From: Megalonaias nervosa
Lineage: Eukaryota > Mollusca > Bivalvia > Unionida > Unionidae
DNA: 64,000 nucleotides
Direction: 5' to 3'
Assembly: GCA_016617855.1 (NCBI GenBank)
Contig: JAECUM010009792.1
Coordinates: forward strand, 1 to 64,000
Positions 1-42,049 of this stretch are shown here, in pieces. The translations under genes and the position numbers were made by a program. Below the pieces are notes generated by a model, which was not told the DNA's origin, made no database searches, and saw nothing but the letters and a program-made list of their open reading frames with translations. The first letter of the stretch is position 1; each line of letters starts with the position of its first letter.

Positions 1-255
1 ATCCCTGAATAAACTTTTTGCACATTATTTTTCGTACTTTTAAGAAGAAAAAATTATTTTTTCATGTACTAGAAAAATTCATATAAAATTTAAGAAGCCA
101 CACCACAAACGTCTTGTATTATTCATACACGATCTCTTCCCAAAATGATAATACACTTTTTACGGGTTTTTTTTGTACTTTTAAGACATAATTTTTTTTG
201 TGTACGAGAAATATACATGTATATGAAATTTCGGGAGCCACACCATGACTGTGTT
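1..255. repeat. Two-copy ~115-bp direct duplication
   Basis: Two diverged copies lie side by side. Each runs from an A/T-rich stretch with a CGTACTTTTAAGA-like core to an 'agccacaccac/t' end (about 1-115 and 125-250). No coding signal is seen. It could be the edge of a larger array outside the window. Confidence 0.55.
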
Positions 256-299
256 ACATTCGAATTCTTGTTATAAGAGAGCGTGCTTAAGCAGGGTCA

Positions 300-1277
300 C
301 ACGTATATACAGAGACATCATTCGTTCGTCCGTTGAGTCGACGAGGACCACTCTAGTCATCTGAGGGTTGTAGGGGCTGGTTCTGTTCTGTGCGTGCGCA
401 GGTGGCTGATAAGGCCAATCCTTGCACGGAAGGTTCGTTTGCATAAAGGACAAGGGATGAGTGAGACATCTCCAGGAGGGTTGATGGCACGCGCTTTTCT
501 GGCTTGCCTTTTCAGCTCCACTGCTGCTGTCCTGCTAGATTCACACAACTTGCAGCCTTTGTGCACGGAGGAACGCCATGTGACTCGATCGCTGGCTGCT
601 TGCTCCCAGAAATCAGGTTTTATGTTGAACGCTTTCAGTGCAGCTTTCAGATTGTCTTTGAAGCCAGAACACAACCCTGCTTGACGCCATTGGTTACTGG
701 GAATGGCTCAGATGTCTGTCCATTGTCCTGGACTCGTGCCTACATGCCGTCATGGAAATGTTGCACCATGGACATAAATTTTCCTGGGCATCCATATTTG
801 GCCATTACCTTCCACAAGCCTTCTCTGCTGACAGTATCAAAGGCCTTTGTCAAGTCGACATAGATGGAGAAAAGGTCTGCGTTTTGCTCCTGACATTTCT
901 CTTGTAGCTGCCTTACAGCAAACACCATGTCGATGGTCCCGTGTTTTTTCCGGAATCCACACTGGCTTTCTGGTAGGAGTCCCTGGTCAAGGTGTGTAGT
1001 GAGGCGGTTCAGTAGGATTCTGACGAGTATCTTTCCTGCAATTGAGAGCAAGGATATACCCCAGTGGTTGTCACAGGCCTGGTGGTTCCCTTTGCGCTTA
1101 TACAGGTGGATTATGGAAGCGTCTTTGAATTCCTGGGGGATCGTCTCTTGCTGCCACATCAGTAAAAACAGTTGGTGGAGCCTTTCTATCAGGGCTGTGC
1201 CCCCTTCCTTGTAGACTTCAGCTGGGATGAAGTCTGAACCAGGGGCTTTGCCACTGGAGAGCAGACGTATCGCTTTA
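300..1277 (-). mobile_element. 5'-truncated LINE (non-LTR retrotransposon) fragment
   Basis: Read on the minus strand, 740-1277 encodes the first half of a non-LTR reverse transcriptase: the GKAPGSDFIPAEVYKEGG entry motif, a degraded NHWGISLLSIAGKI block, then SIYVDLTKAFDTVSREGLW, which carries the first catalytic Asp region. Downstream on the same strand, 360-674 encodes the element's C-terminal tail with WEQAASDRVTW, KRQARKARA and a C2H2-type finger (CPLC...HLRTH with 12 residues between the pairs). The palm motifs that should lie between these parts (F/YADD and beyond) are missing, so there is an internal deletion of about 675-740. The 5' side stops where a minisatellite begins. It is a dead copy. 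The clade (CR1/Jockey/RTE-like) is not assigned; family membership as a LINE is certain. Confidence 0.85.
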
Positions 1278-1515
1278 CAGAGACATAGTGAGGACAAAAA
1301 ATGTTATGTACAGAGACTTAGTGAGGACGTATATGGTATGTATAGAGACTTGGTGAGGACATAATATGGTATTACAGAGAGTCAGTGAGGAAATAAAATG
1401 GTATATACTGAGACTCAGTGAGGACATATATGGTATGTATAGAAACTTGGTGAGGACATAATATGGTATTACAGAGAGTCAGTGAGGAAATAAAATGGTA
1501 TGCACAGAGACAAAG
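1278..1515. repeat. Minisatellite, ~36-40-bp units, higher-order ~99 bp
   Basis: Units start with 'cagagac/t...agtgagga' and end 'atggtat'. Near-identical stretches at about 1338 and 1437 show a higher-order period of roughly 99 bp made of several diverged monomers. The array starts exactly where LINE homology stops. Confidence 0.7.
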
Positions 1516-1856
1516 TTATGAGGAGGTTTTTCAACAAATATTACTTCCTTGATGTAGGTTACAAATCCTGAAATAAAAACACGCAAGATATATATGTTGT
1601 TGTTTAGTGATTTTGGATTGTATTCATTAGACCATATATATAATCTCTATTTCTTTGCTAGTATGGATTTACATTTCAATATGCTAGAGTTAATGTGGTA
1701 AGCTAAAGATGCTTCTGTGGTATAGCAAATCTGACTCCTTTTTTCTTGTATAAAATGGCCAGATTTCAAGATTTCTTACCCATTTCATTATCTAGGCATA
1801 TAAGCAAACATAGAATTTTGGTGTGCAAAAATGAAAACAGTTCTGCCACATTTCAG

Positions 1857-31186
<29,330 letters not shown>

Positions 31187-34080
31187 GAAAGCGTTTAGTT
31201 TAATTACTTTCTATGTGGAGAGAGAGAGAGAGTGAGAGCGAGCGAGAAATCTTACTCATTAAGCGAATTCATTATTCCAAGCCTAATATATTTTTTGTAC
31301 ACATTCATTTGTTACAGTATTACAAGACATCTTGTCATACATAATTCATCAGTACAGTGTGAAAGTTCAGCTTGTATTTATGAAAGTAAAGTGTTAAACA
31401 GTTTGCTTTATTCAAATCAGATTTAATTGGCAGTGTGTAGTTTTAAGAAAATATAAGCATTGGTTGGTTTTTATCTTAAACATGTCAAATAATCTTGCTA
31501 AATTTGCAATAGTCGGCACACCTTGGGGCATATATGACAAAATAAGTGCTTACTAGAGATGGTAGTGTCATCTTCCTATACATTTTGCCTCGCCTTTCTG
31601 GATCCATTGAAGAAATATAAAGGAGATAATGAACATGATATAGCTGCTGTGGTACAAGCTCCGTGTTGAAACTTTTGTACAGCCCAGCATTAGAGATCAA
31701 ATATAGAGATTACTATTGTTAACAAAGATGATAAATAAGTGTTAAGGGTCAAATATAGAGATTTCTGTAGTTAACAAAGATGATAAATAAGTGTAAAGGA
31801 TCAAATATAGAGAGTTCTGTAGTTAACAAAGATGATAAATAAGTGTTAAGGGTCAAATATAGAGATTTCTGTAGTTAACAAAAATGATAAATAAGTGTAA
31901 AGGATCAAATATAGATATTTCTCTAGTTAACAACGATGATAAATAAGTGTTAAGGGTCAAAGATGGAGATTTCTGTAGTTAACAAAGATGATAAATAAGT
32001 GTTAAGGGTCAAATATAGAGATTTCTGTAGTTAACAAAGATGATAAATAAGTGTAAAGGATCAAATATAGAGATTTCTATAGTTAACAAAGATGATAAAT
32101 AAGTGTTAAGGGTCAAATATAGAGATTTCTGTAGTTAACAAAGATGATAAATAAGTGTTAAGGGTCAAATATAGAGATTTCTGTAGTTAACAAAGATGAT
32201 AAATAAGTGTAAAGGATCAAATATAGAGATTTCTATAGTTAACAAAGATGATAAATAAGTGTTAAGGGTCAAATATAGAGATTTCTGTAGTTAACAAAGA
32301 TGATAAATAAGTGTTAAGGGTCAAATATAGAGATTTCTATAGTTAACAAAGATGATAAATAAGTGTTATGGGTCAAATATAGAGATTTCTATAGTTAACA
32401 AAGATGATAAATAAGTGAAAGTCTTCTTTACATATTACCTAAACTCTTCTATAACCTTGCATTATGTTTTACTTCAAATTTGTTACATTAGTTAATCAGT
32501 TAAGCAACAGTTAGAACAAAACAGGAACTGCTTTCAGTTTTAAGTCCTGTCCCACTGAAAGGAGACTTCTCATTTCTCTCTCTCTCTCTCTCTCCCCTGA
32601 TATCATCTTAAAGTCAAAATGACACTGAAGTTTTTGCTAAAATCATTGTTTCAGTCCCTTTTGAAAACTTATGGATGCAGTATTTAAATAACTCAAATAT
32701 TTTTTATTTAATATTTTTTCCTCTAGAATTTTTCATTAAAGAAAATTGTTGCTCAATTTTTGTTTTTTTTATCACAAGTTGTGACCACAAAATCTATTTT
32801 CACTTAAAATAATGACTCCATCAGTCACTTGTAATGACCATTACATTGCTGCACTTGTAAAATCCATTCCGTCAGTGTAGTTTTGATTCTGTATGAACAA
32901 GCTAAGTTTAGACAGTATATGGAACTCAGTTGTATTACATTTAAGAAAGAAAGAAAGCTAAATATCAGGATTTTTGAGATGAGATTGTTGCAGATGTACC
33001 AGTTAGAGACCAGGCTTGATGATCAAAGCGGTTATCGTTCAATCCACACAGCATTGCAAATGATAACCACATCTGTAGTTCAGTGAATTTTCAGGTTAAA
33101 AGTAACCAATTTGTTTCACAAACGGAGTATTTCAACACTGTTCATATTGACATAGAGCATAATACATTAAATACATGTTAAAACAGTGTGGTCTGTTCAC
33201 ATCAGATTTTTTATGCCACCAGCACATGTGGAAGATTCAATTTGTTTATTAAGGTGTGATCAGCTTTCCTATTTAGTCATAATGTAGTTGTCCCACTTTG
33301 ATTTCTTTGCAGTATCAAAACTGGACTCTTCCAGAACTTGGGACAAACATGGCGGATTACATGTACAGAGACCAATTTTTTTCAGCATGTATTGAATGAA
33401 TAGTTTTCTTCTGTATGTCAGTATGAATTATATTTAAATCATTAATGCATGAATGAATTCAGTAATTTTAGCAACATTTTGAGATGCTGACATGAAAATT
33501 CAATGAGAAACAGACTTTGATATCATTTGCAATGCTGTGCTGAATGAACTAGAGACACACAATTGATCAATCTGGTACCTATTCAAAAGTCTGCTAATTA
33601 CCATAGTTGGGGAAATAGTTTACCAGTGTAATTGCCTGACTTATTGGTCATTTTATAGATACTGGGAATAAAACAAATGAAGTTAAGTGTAGAATAATAT
33701 ACCAGTCAGTGTGTTAACAATGATATAGCTGTGTGATGCTAGTAATTAATACAGATATCAGAAGCTGTTATTATTGGTTCAGATTTCCTTTAACCATAGA
33801 AAAAGTGAGTGAAAAACTAGTCAAATTTTGGAAATGGCATTCTCTGCAGTCAAATAGTATATATATTACCTCCCTTGCCCCTTGCACAAATGTTGAAAGT
33901 GTCTAATACTGCACATTATTGGGGAGAGAGGAGAGGGATCCAATGGGGTAGAGGGTGGGGGACAATTTGAGCCCCAGATGATTATAACTGGTCTTAAATG
34001 ATTGGCTAAAAATGGAGTAATTTTCTTCTTGAATATTTTGTAAGCATCTTACTGAACAATTCATTTGAAGAAATAAATCT
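31187..34080 (+). other. Probable DYRK4 3' UTR start
   Basis: Sequence after the TAA contains (GA)n at about 31218-31246, the 52-bp array, and AATAAA hexamers at 33667-33672 and 34072-34077. None is confirmed as the used poly(A) site. Later candidates (39852, 40679) would need a UTR of over 8 kb. Confidence 0.4.
31690..32417. repeat. Minisatellite, 52-bp units, ~14 copies, two alternating types
   Basis: The unit 'tcaaatatagagatttctgt' plus 'agttaacaaagatgataaat' and 'aagtgttaaggg' is nearly invariant. Linkers come in two types, 'gttaagggtc' (A) and 'gtaaaggatc' (B), ordered A B A B A A B A A B A A A, which shows expansion by multi-unit blocks. It starts about 500 bp after the kinase stop codon, so it is probably in the 3' UTR. 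Confidence 0.93.
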
Positions 34081-34144
34081 ATTAGACAATTGAAAAAATA
34101 TGTACAATTATTGAACAGTTGTATTTGTGTAAGTCCTGTTTTTC

Positions 34145-34275
34145 AGACAGTTGAAAGTGCCAAATTGACAGTGCTGAATTGGCAGTGCCAAATTGACTGC
34201 TGTATTGATGGTGCCAAATTGACAGTGCCGAATTGATGGTGCTGAATTAACAGTGCCGAATTGGCAGTGATTGAC
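34145..34275. repeat. Short tandem repeat, ~14-17-bp units
   Basis: Variants of 'cagtgccaaattga' and 'cagtgctgaattggca' repeat about nine times. Confidence 0.85.
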
Positions 34276-35279
34276 TTAGAGCATATCAATGTCATCACAG
34301 CAGAAATGTCAACAATAGATGTCGGGCATGGCGTGAAGTTGGCAAATGCAGCACGAGTCCAAATCATATTTTTTCAGCATTTGTTAACTTTATTGTCTAT
34401 AGGAAATGAGTACATGGCTTTTCATAAGGATGTTTGCTAAAGTTGGTTTCTAGGTATTGCTGTGCATTGTGTACTTTTGGTACATCTCTCTGGCAATACA
34501 TTTTGGAGAATGCTCAGTTGCCATTATACATGCTATCAGTATTCAATACAGCTACATGAATTTCCACAAATGTCAAAGACATCAAATTACCTTTAAATCA
34601 AAACATGTATTTTTATGTTTTTATCAACAGCGTTTACCATTCAATGGGACACAGACTAACACAGAATAGAAAATGTTATCTGCTATGAACGAATTACAAT
34701 TAATGTTTCCAGACCTTGAACAAAGAAAGAACTAATGGTCTTCTTGATAAACAGGTGTCTCTATAACACAGGTTCATCTCACTAAGATGTATTTTAAAAC
34801 CCCAGAAGTAACTTAAACAACATAAGGCACTTTTAATTAATCAGATTCTCAGTATGTACAAGTGAATTTATTTTTAACAGCTGACTTGTTTGTGCATGAA
34901 AGAAGAATATCAAATATCATTTTTACTTTTATTAAGTTAGTATTTTCCCTTTTTAAACAAGGAGGAATTTTTGACTCTTTTTTTATTGTCAGATAACAAA
35001 ATAACTTCCATTTTCCATTTAAAATATATTTTTAAAAACATGGATAACATTTATTAAAGGAGTAGATTGTTACTAGGATACTCACGGCAATGGAAGTTCT
35101 GGTTTAAAAGTAGAAAGAAGCCTCTCAGTGACCCTCTGTAACTTGGTTCTTCTATAGACTGGCTACATAGGTAGGTCAGAATACCAATAAAGTTTCTCCC
35201 TATTGACCACCTTATAAAACACCCAAAATGTTTGGTCCCAAAAATTTCCAGTTTAGGAAAATCTGATCCCAACAGTAAG

Positions 35280-35855
35280 CAATTTAGGGAAGTTACCTTT
35301 TTTTACAGTATCCAGTTTATGACAGTTTGGACACAACATTATCTGGTTTAAGAAAGATTTGTCCCATCAGTATCTAGTTTCGGGAAATTTGGTCCAATAT
35401 ATCCAATTTAGGGAAGTTTGATCCCAATCCAGTTTAGGAAATGTCAGTCCCACAAGTATCTGAATGAAGTAGATTGGTTCAAACAGTATCCAGTTAGGGA
35501 AGTTTGTATCCTGCTGAGTCCACTTTATGGCAGTTCAATTCCATCATTGATTCTAATCATTAATCCAGGATAGGGAAGTTTCATCCCAACAGTATCCAGT
35601 CAAGGGACTTTTGGTCCCAGCAGTATTCAGGTATGAAAATTTCTTTCCATCCTTGCTTAAGAAAGTTTAGTCCGAAAAGTAGCCACTTTACAAACTAAGG
35701 AAGTTTGGTCCCAAAAATATCCAGTATAAGGAAGTTTGGTCCCAAAAGTATCCGGTATAAGGAAGTTTGGTCCCAAAAGTATCCAGTATAAGAAAGTTTG
35801 GTCCCAAAAAGTATCCAGTATAAGGAAGTTTGGTCTCAACACTGCGTTATAAGTA
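35280..35855. repeat. Minisatellite, ~31-bp units
   Basis: The unit 'gtatccagtataaggaagtt' plus 'tggtcccaaaa' is diverged at the left and almost identical in the last five copies (35690-35850), so growth was most recent at the right end. Confidence 0.88.
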
Positions 35856-36099
35856 AGCTTCAGTGTATAATTCTTCAAATAATGAGCACATTTGGGGTTT
35901 TATTTTCGCATTTGTTTCATCATGTTTCACTTCTTTATTCTTGTTGCCTTTCTTAAACTCTCCTTTCCAGATCATAATTGTTTGGGGGGTTTTTTTGGAC
36001 ATTTTAACTTGAAATAATATGCCAAGGAAGATTTTCATCAGTTTAGTCTGCTGATTCTGTTGAGATTTTTTATTTTTTTATTTTGCCTTTTACTGCATG

Positions 36100-36495
36100 A
36101 GAGGTATTATTATTTAACTGTTGGATACATGTTTTGTTGTTAAGAGAACCTTGTATTGCCTATTACTGTGTAGGAGATATTCTTTTTTTAAACTGTTGGA
36201 TACCTCTTTTGTTGTTAAGAGAACCTTGAGACAAATTAGACTATAGTTGGTCCCGTTTCCAACAGGGTCTGATTTTATGACCATAAATGTGGAATCTTTC
36301 CAAGAAGTTTGTGTGCCCCACCTTATTAGTTGAGGGTGCAGTGTTAACCACGTCTTTCTGTCTCATTGATCACATGTCACTGTGTCACTTATGTTGTGAA
36401 TTTTATCTATTACATCACATCACCATATCACATATGTTGTGAAATTAATCTATCACATCATGTTACCATATGACATATATTGTGAATTTCATTTT
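36100..36495. repeat. Two small duplications
   Basis: 'aactgttggatac...ttgttgttaagagaacctt' occurs twice (36115-36155 and 36190-36233), and 'catcac..accatat.acatatgttgtgaa' about three times at 36380-36490. Confidence 0.7.
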
Positions 36496-36499
36496 TCAC

Positions 36500-37984
36500 T
36501 TAAACCAAATTTGATGTGTTGATTTACAGCTTGCATTATTTTATGACAAAATTTAATGAGTTATGGACTTGAAACTTTACTCATATATTGCATCAAAGTG
36601 CCACATGCATCCATGTTTTTTCAGCACATTTCTAGTTCATGAATTGAGTTTAATTTGATTCATTAGTAAACAGAATTGATCTTTTCAAATTGAAATGAGT
36701 CAACATATAACAAAATTAAGCATCTTGGCTAACATTTTAATTTTGTAATTTGTTGTTTATGGCATGCATAGTTACCAGGTAAGTATTGTGTACTATGTAT
36801 GTTTCTGATTACAAGATTTGTTTGGCACACGGAAAGTTCATTCTTGATGAGTACATGAGTTAACAAGGTAGATCTTGCAGAAAGTTCATTCTAGTATTTA
36901 CTGTTTAGTAAATATCGAACATCTTGCAGAAAGTTAATTCTCAATAACTACACTAGTTGATAAAGTACATCCTACAAATAACAACACCGCATTGCTTCCT
37001 GTTGTAACATTACAGATCAAAGTTTCAGTCAGTTTAAAATGTACTGTATTAAATTTGGTGTTGGATATAGAACATAACTATTCTAGTGATAATCACTAAA
37101 AGTTAAAGAAATTGAGTTCCTAGTTTTTCTTTTTTGTCTTGACAGAATTAATATGTTTCAGGTCCAGTTGTATTCATCTCATGTCATTTTAAAATATTGA
37201 ATGGTTCCTCTCTTATAAGATTCCAGTATACGATAGCATCTCAACATCTGTGACTGGATGTTATTTGTCAGGCTTCTTGTAAGGATTTTGACTTGAGTTT
37301 GGTTTTGATTGTTTGTTCCATTTCGTCGTTGGCTATAGGCCAAGGTCTGCCATTGTATAATCAGATTAGGAACTACACTGTAATGTTCTATAATGTTTTT
37401 CTACATAGGATTTTAAAAAACAAACACACAATGGTAATTATTAAAGTGCCTTAATTATTATTTAAGAACAGCACAGACCTAGTTCTACACTGGTTTTAAT
37501 TAGGTGTATCATACATGGGTTCTTTTTTTTATGGTGCAGAAACATTTTAAGTTTATATCGATTAAATGAAAGGTCCTTGCATGAGGACACACCATGGTAG
37601 CCTACTGAGGGTGGTAACATGGTGAGAATCAAGTCTACACCCTTTTAGTCACAACTCCAACACCCTAACCACAAGCCATTGTTTTTCTTTGTTACACACT
37701 GGTGCTTAAAATTTCATTGTAAAGTGTAGTCATTTATATTTGGTGCTACAGTAGAAGCATGTACTTCAGAGTTTGCCAAATTGAAACTACTAGAGATATA
37801 TCGCCATTGGCAAAAGAAAAATAGAGCATTATTTTTATATTTTTTGTTTTTACATTGTAGTGTTAAATAGAATTGCTAAGTTTTCTGATCTGATGTTATT
37901 CTTTTCAGGTGATTGAAATATATAGAGTGGTCCCCAATCTTATAAGGCCACCCCTTCAACAATAAAAAATATTATTATAAAAGG
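36500..37984. other. No gene seen
   Basis: AT-rich sequence without a recognisable exon, RNA gene or transposon. A weak repeat 'cttgcagaaagttcattct' recurs near 36830-36940. Confidence 0.5.
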
Positions 37985-38395
37985 TGCATGATGTTTTGGC
38001 CTTTCAACAGTGAGGACCCATCAAGGTGCATGATGTCATGGCCTTTCAACTGTGGACCCATCGAGGTGCATGATGTCATGGCCTTTCAACTGTGGGGACC
38101 CATAGAGGTACATGATATCATGTCCTTTCAACAGTGGTTACCCATTGAGGTGCATGATGTTGTGGCCTTTCCACTGGGGACCCATAGAGGTGCATGATAT
38201 CATGGCCTTTCAACAGTGGGGACCCATAGAGGTGCATGATGCCATGGCCTTTCAATAGTGGGGACCCATAGAGGTGCATGATGTCGTGACCTTTCAACTG
38301 TGGGGACCCATAGAGGTGCATGATGTCATGGCCTTTCAACTGTGGGGATCCATAGAGGTGCATGATGCCATGACCTTTCAACAGTGGGGACCCAT
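37985..38395. repeat. Minisatellite, 42-bp units, ~10 copies
   Basis: The unit 'gacccatagaggtgcatgat' plus 'gtcatggcctttcaactgtg' is 42 bp and therefore open in several frames on both strands. Its unit is more G+C-rich than the surroundings. Confidence 0.92.
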
Positions 38396-38499
38396 AGTGG
38401 TTTATTGGTTAGCATGCTGGACTTATAACTGAAGGGTTCAGGCTCAAATTCCACCATCTCCATGAATCAGCTGGTGGGTTCCTGAGTAAGAGACTTGTT

Positions 38500-38635
38500 T
38501 CAGAACAAGATGACTTGCATAAGTCGATGTGCCATAAAACATGAAAACAAGCCACTGTATTTTATAGTATGACTTGTATAAGTTGATGTGCCTTAAAACA
38601 TGAAAACATACCACTGTATTTTATAGTATGATTTG
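38500..38635. repeat. Two-copy ~62-bp duplication
   Basis: 'gacttg.ataagt.gatgtgcc' followed by 'aaaacatgaaaaca..ccactgtattttatagtatga' occurs twice. Confidence 0.8.
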
Positions 38636-38952
38636 GATGTGGGCATTAGCTGTTTTCTTAATGGGTATATAGACTATAATTATGGGATACTTTATAGTAA
38701 GTATGACTATTAGAGGAAAAACATACTCACTTTATTTACCAGTAGGATAAGCATTCTTTGAGACCTGATCACAACCCAACTTGCTGTGTTATTGGGGAGC
38801 AATAAAAACATACAGAACCAGCTTTGATAAGTAAATAATAAATAATAATTAGATGTTAAAATTAAGTTTTTTTTAGGTACAGTATACCAATGTGTTACTA
38901 TATTCTTGCTATAATGACCATTCTAAGTACAACATACCATATATACTAACTT

Positions 38953-39120
38953 AAAGGTTCAGCTGCAAACAACATTGACCCAGAATTGCCATCACATAAT
39001 ACACAGGTAGATCAGACTTCATGTTGTTTGTTGTACTGATTACTCTATACAAACTGTATAGAACCAGATCTGCCAGTACCTTATGCAATGGCAGATCTAG
39101 GTCTGAGTTCTTCAATGAGT
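38953..39120. repeat. Dispersed palindromic element, copy 4
   Basis: Shows 'cagctgcaaacaacattgac', 'tgccatcacataat', 'atgttgtttg' and a second half with 'cagatctgccagtaccttat' and 'gcagatctaggtctgagtt'. These match the other members at 18201, 22548 and 23274 and end near 'gagtatatatgttaa'. Confidence 0.6.
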
Positions 39121-39129
39121 ATATATGTT

Positions 39130-41005
39130 AATGCCTGCAAGACAGAAAATAGACAATGGATTTAACTACACCATCTTGGTTGAATGCAGTGTTTGCATTT
39201 GTCACTTAAATTTCATTGACCTAAGTTTATGTCATATTTACTCTGGAAATTCATTCATCCACATCGAGAAAGAAATGCAACTGTATCATGTAGCTCTTCA
39301 GATACTATGGTTCCATTTGTTTTCTTCAACAGCATGAAAGCAGTAATAAATAAAATAAATTGTTTTCATTGGCAACGAACAAAACATGTCTAAGTTTGGT
39401 CCTAGTTACCAAGGTATCATCTTTCACAATGGTCTTTTGTACAGTTCCATATAAAAATTACATGGTTTATGTACAGAGATGAGAAGAAATGTATACGATT
39501 CTATTCTTTATTCACTAGCTAAAAGTGTAGTGAATTTTATATATGTTTTCAAATTGATGCATTTAAGATAATCAAAATTTATGATAGCTTATTTATTTTT
39601 TTCAATTGTTTAGATGTTACTGATATTGCATTTATTTTTGTAAATAATGTTCATTATCATTATTAAAATTATTTAAATTTGCTGCCAGTGTACATAATGT
39701 ACAAAATCTGTATTGTCTGACCATGTTTATTATTTGTGCAATTTCTAAGAGTTCCGTCCAAGTATATAAAAAGTTTTGCACGTTGTAATGCATAATTTAT
39801 TAATGTATGAAAAAATGTCTACAGTATTACAGTTTTGTATTTCTTTCTGTGAATAAATACAAAAATATATTGTAAGCATCACATTGAAAATATATTTTAT
39901 AGTTACTCAGTATAAACAGAACATTAAATGTGTAATGATTTATTCATTAAATTAAACAAATCATTAACTTAGAAAATTTTGAAAAAGTTCAAATTCTAGA
40001 TTAGGAGCTACGTGATATTTTATCCCTGCTTAAACATTTTTATGTACATGGAAATATAATTTAATCCCAAATATGATATTTGGCAACTTTACAGTAATTT
40101 TGTGCTATTATTATTTCATATCTGATCTTTTTTTGAATTTGTTCTTCTGTGTAAGAATTATGTCCAAAGAATTACTTTTATTTTTTAGGGAGAAGATTAG
40201 CTGAATACACTGTGTCTGTAATATCTGTACACTTTATATTACTTACAACAGCATGTGTATGAATAATTTTACATTAAATAATAAAAATATCAGCTGACTC
40301 TTAAGTAGGATATATTTGCAAAATCTAAGTAATAATAGAAAAACAATGCCAAAAAATAAAAGAAAAATGGTGAACATTTTTACAGATTGATGATGTTTGA
40401 AAATTTAAATCATGTCAGTAATGACAGAAAAAAGAAGACCATTACTTTCCAATTTCTTGCATTTTGTATACTGTGCTATTGAATACATTGCTTTCAATAA
40501 TTAAATTAAAGTATACATTTTGTGTATTTTTATTCGTACTAATTTTTTTATTTGTACTAATTTTTGCTAATATCAAATGTTTGTGGAATATTATTTCTGT
40601 GTGATAATCTTTTTTTATTCTTTATTACATGTTATGATTGTCAGTATTAAGAAGAATGACTGCCAAATGTGAAGAAACAATAAAATTATGAATACATTTT
40701 CTTTATTATTGAATTAAATATTTCAAGATGTTAAATTTAGAATAAACATAGATACAACAATTCCAATAATAATTCCAAAACTTAAAACATATAAAATGCT
40801 TGACACGTTCATGTTTCCATGGATACATGTAAAGAACCTTAAATTGCAAAGTTTTACTTTTGCATTAAAGGATTTGATTTTAATATCCATATGTTGATAT
40901 TTACTTTGACATGGACACCTGAGACCCAAATAATACTGAATTTGAATTTTATGTCCTAAATGTGATACTGTGATTTAACCTCCCATGCCCCCCACATCCA
41001 TACAA
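39130..41005. other. Very AT-rich block, no gene
   Basis: Long A/T runs with AATAAA at 39852-39857 and 40679-40684. It could be a distal 3' UTR or intergenic DNA; no coding block is visible. Confidence 0.45.
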
Positions 41006-41009
41006 TTTG

Positions 41010-41805
41010 TATATACATGGATGGTCCTGGGGTGGGCCAGTGTCAGTTTGTGTACACACAAATAATCCTGGGCTGAGCCAGTGTCAGTTTCTATGCACAC
41101 AGTCCTGGGGTGGGGCAGTGTCAATATACACACAGATAGTCCTGGAATGGGCTGGTGTCAGTATACACACAGACAGTCCTGGGATGGGCTGGTGTCAGTA
41201 TACACACAGACAGTCCTGGGATGGGCTGGTGTCAGTATGTACACAGATAGTCCTGGGATGGACTGGTGTCAGTATACACACAGATAATGCTGGGATGGGC
41301 CAGTGTCAATTACTATACACACAGATAGTCCTGGGATGGGCTGGTTTCAATTACTATACACACAGATATTCCTGGGATGGGCTGGTTTCAATTACTATAC
41401 ACACAGATAGTCCTGGGATGGGCTGGTTTCAATTACTATACACACAGATATTCCTGGGCTGGACCGGAATCAGATAGTATACACACAGATAATCCTGGGA
41501 TGGGCCGGTGTCAATTACTGTACACACAGATAGTCCTGGGATGGGCCAGTGTCAATTACTATACACACAGGTAGTCCTGGGCTAGGCCAGTGTCAGTTAC
41601 TATACACACAGGTAGTCCTGGGATGGGCCGGTGTCAATTACTGTACACACAGATAGTCCTGGGATGGGCCAGTGTCAATTACTATACACACAGGTAGTCC
41701 TGGGCTAGGCCAGTGTCAGTTACTATACACACAGGTAGTCCTGGGCTGGGCCGGTATCAATTACTATACATGCAGATAGTCCTGAGCTGGGCTGTTCTCA
41801 GTTAG
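41010..41805. repeat. Minisatellite, ~37-41-bp units, ~20 copies
   Basis: The unit 'agatagtcctgggatgggct' plus 'ggtgtcagtatacacac' repeats across nearly 800 bp. A 'caattactatac' variant adds bases in the second half. Two of the last blocks (about 41480-41600 and 41610-41730) are duplicated as a group. Open frames across it encode only the repeat. Confidence 0.93.
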
Positions 41806-42049
41806 GAAGAAAATTATTACAGAGACAATTAAACTTCATTCATTTTTTACTGGGCACCTATATAACAATTTAATTTTGATCAGTTGAATTATAGCATTTG
41901 TTTTGCTTTGAGAGCAACATTAAGAGATACATGGCGCATTAAGTTTTGAAATTATCCATTATTTTTCTTAATTTTATAGTGCTTTATACACTGTATAGGA
42001 AAAAAAAAATTGTGACATTGGACCAACACAAAATCGCCTCTGGTTTCCT

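Noticed and set aside
394..1214. Plus-strand open frames over the first LINE
   Set aside because: They are antisense shadows of the minus-strand reverse transcriptase and C-terminal tail.
37988..38381. 14-residue repeat protein (minus strand, GHDIMHLYGSPQLK type)
   Set aside because: An artefact of the 42-bp minisatellite; no start context, splice sites or family.
41007..41574. 156-codon frame with repeated YTQIVLGWAG
   Set aside because: Pure translation of the ~38-bp minisatellite; it appears in more than one frame.
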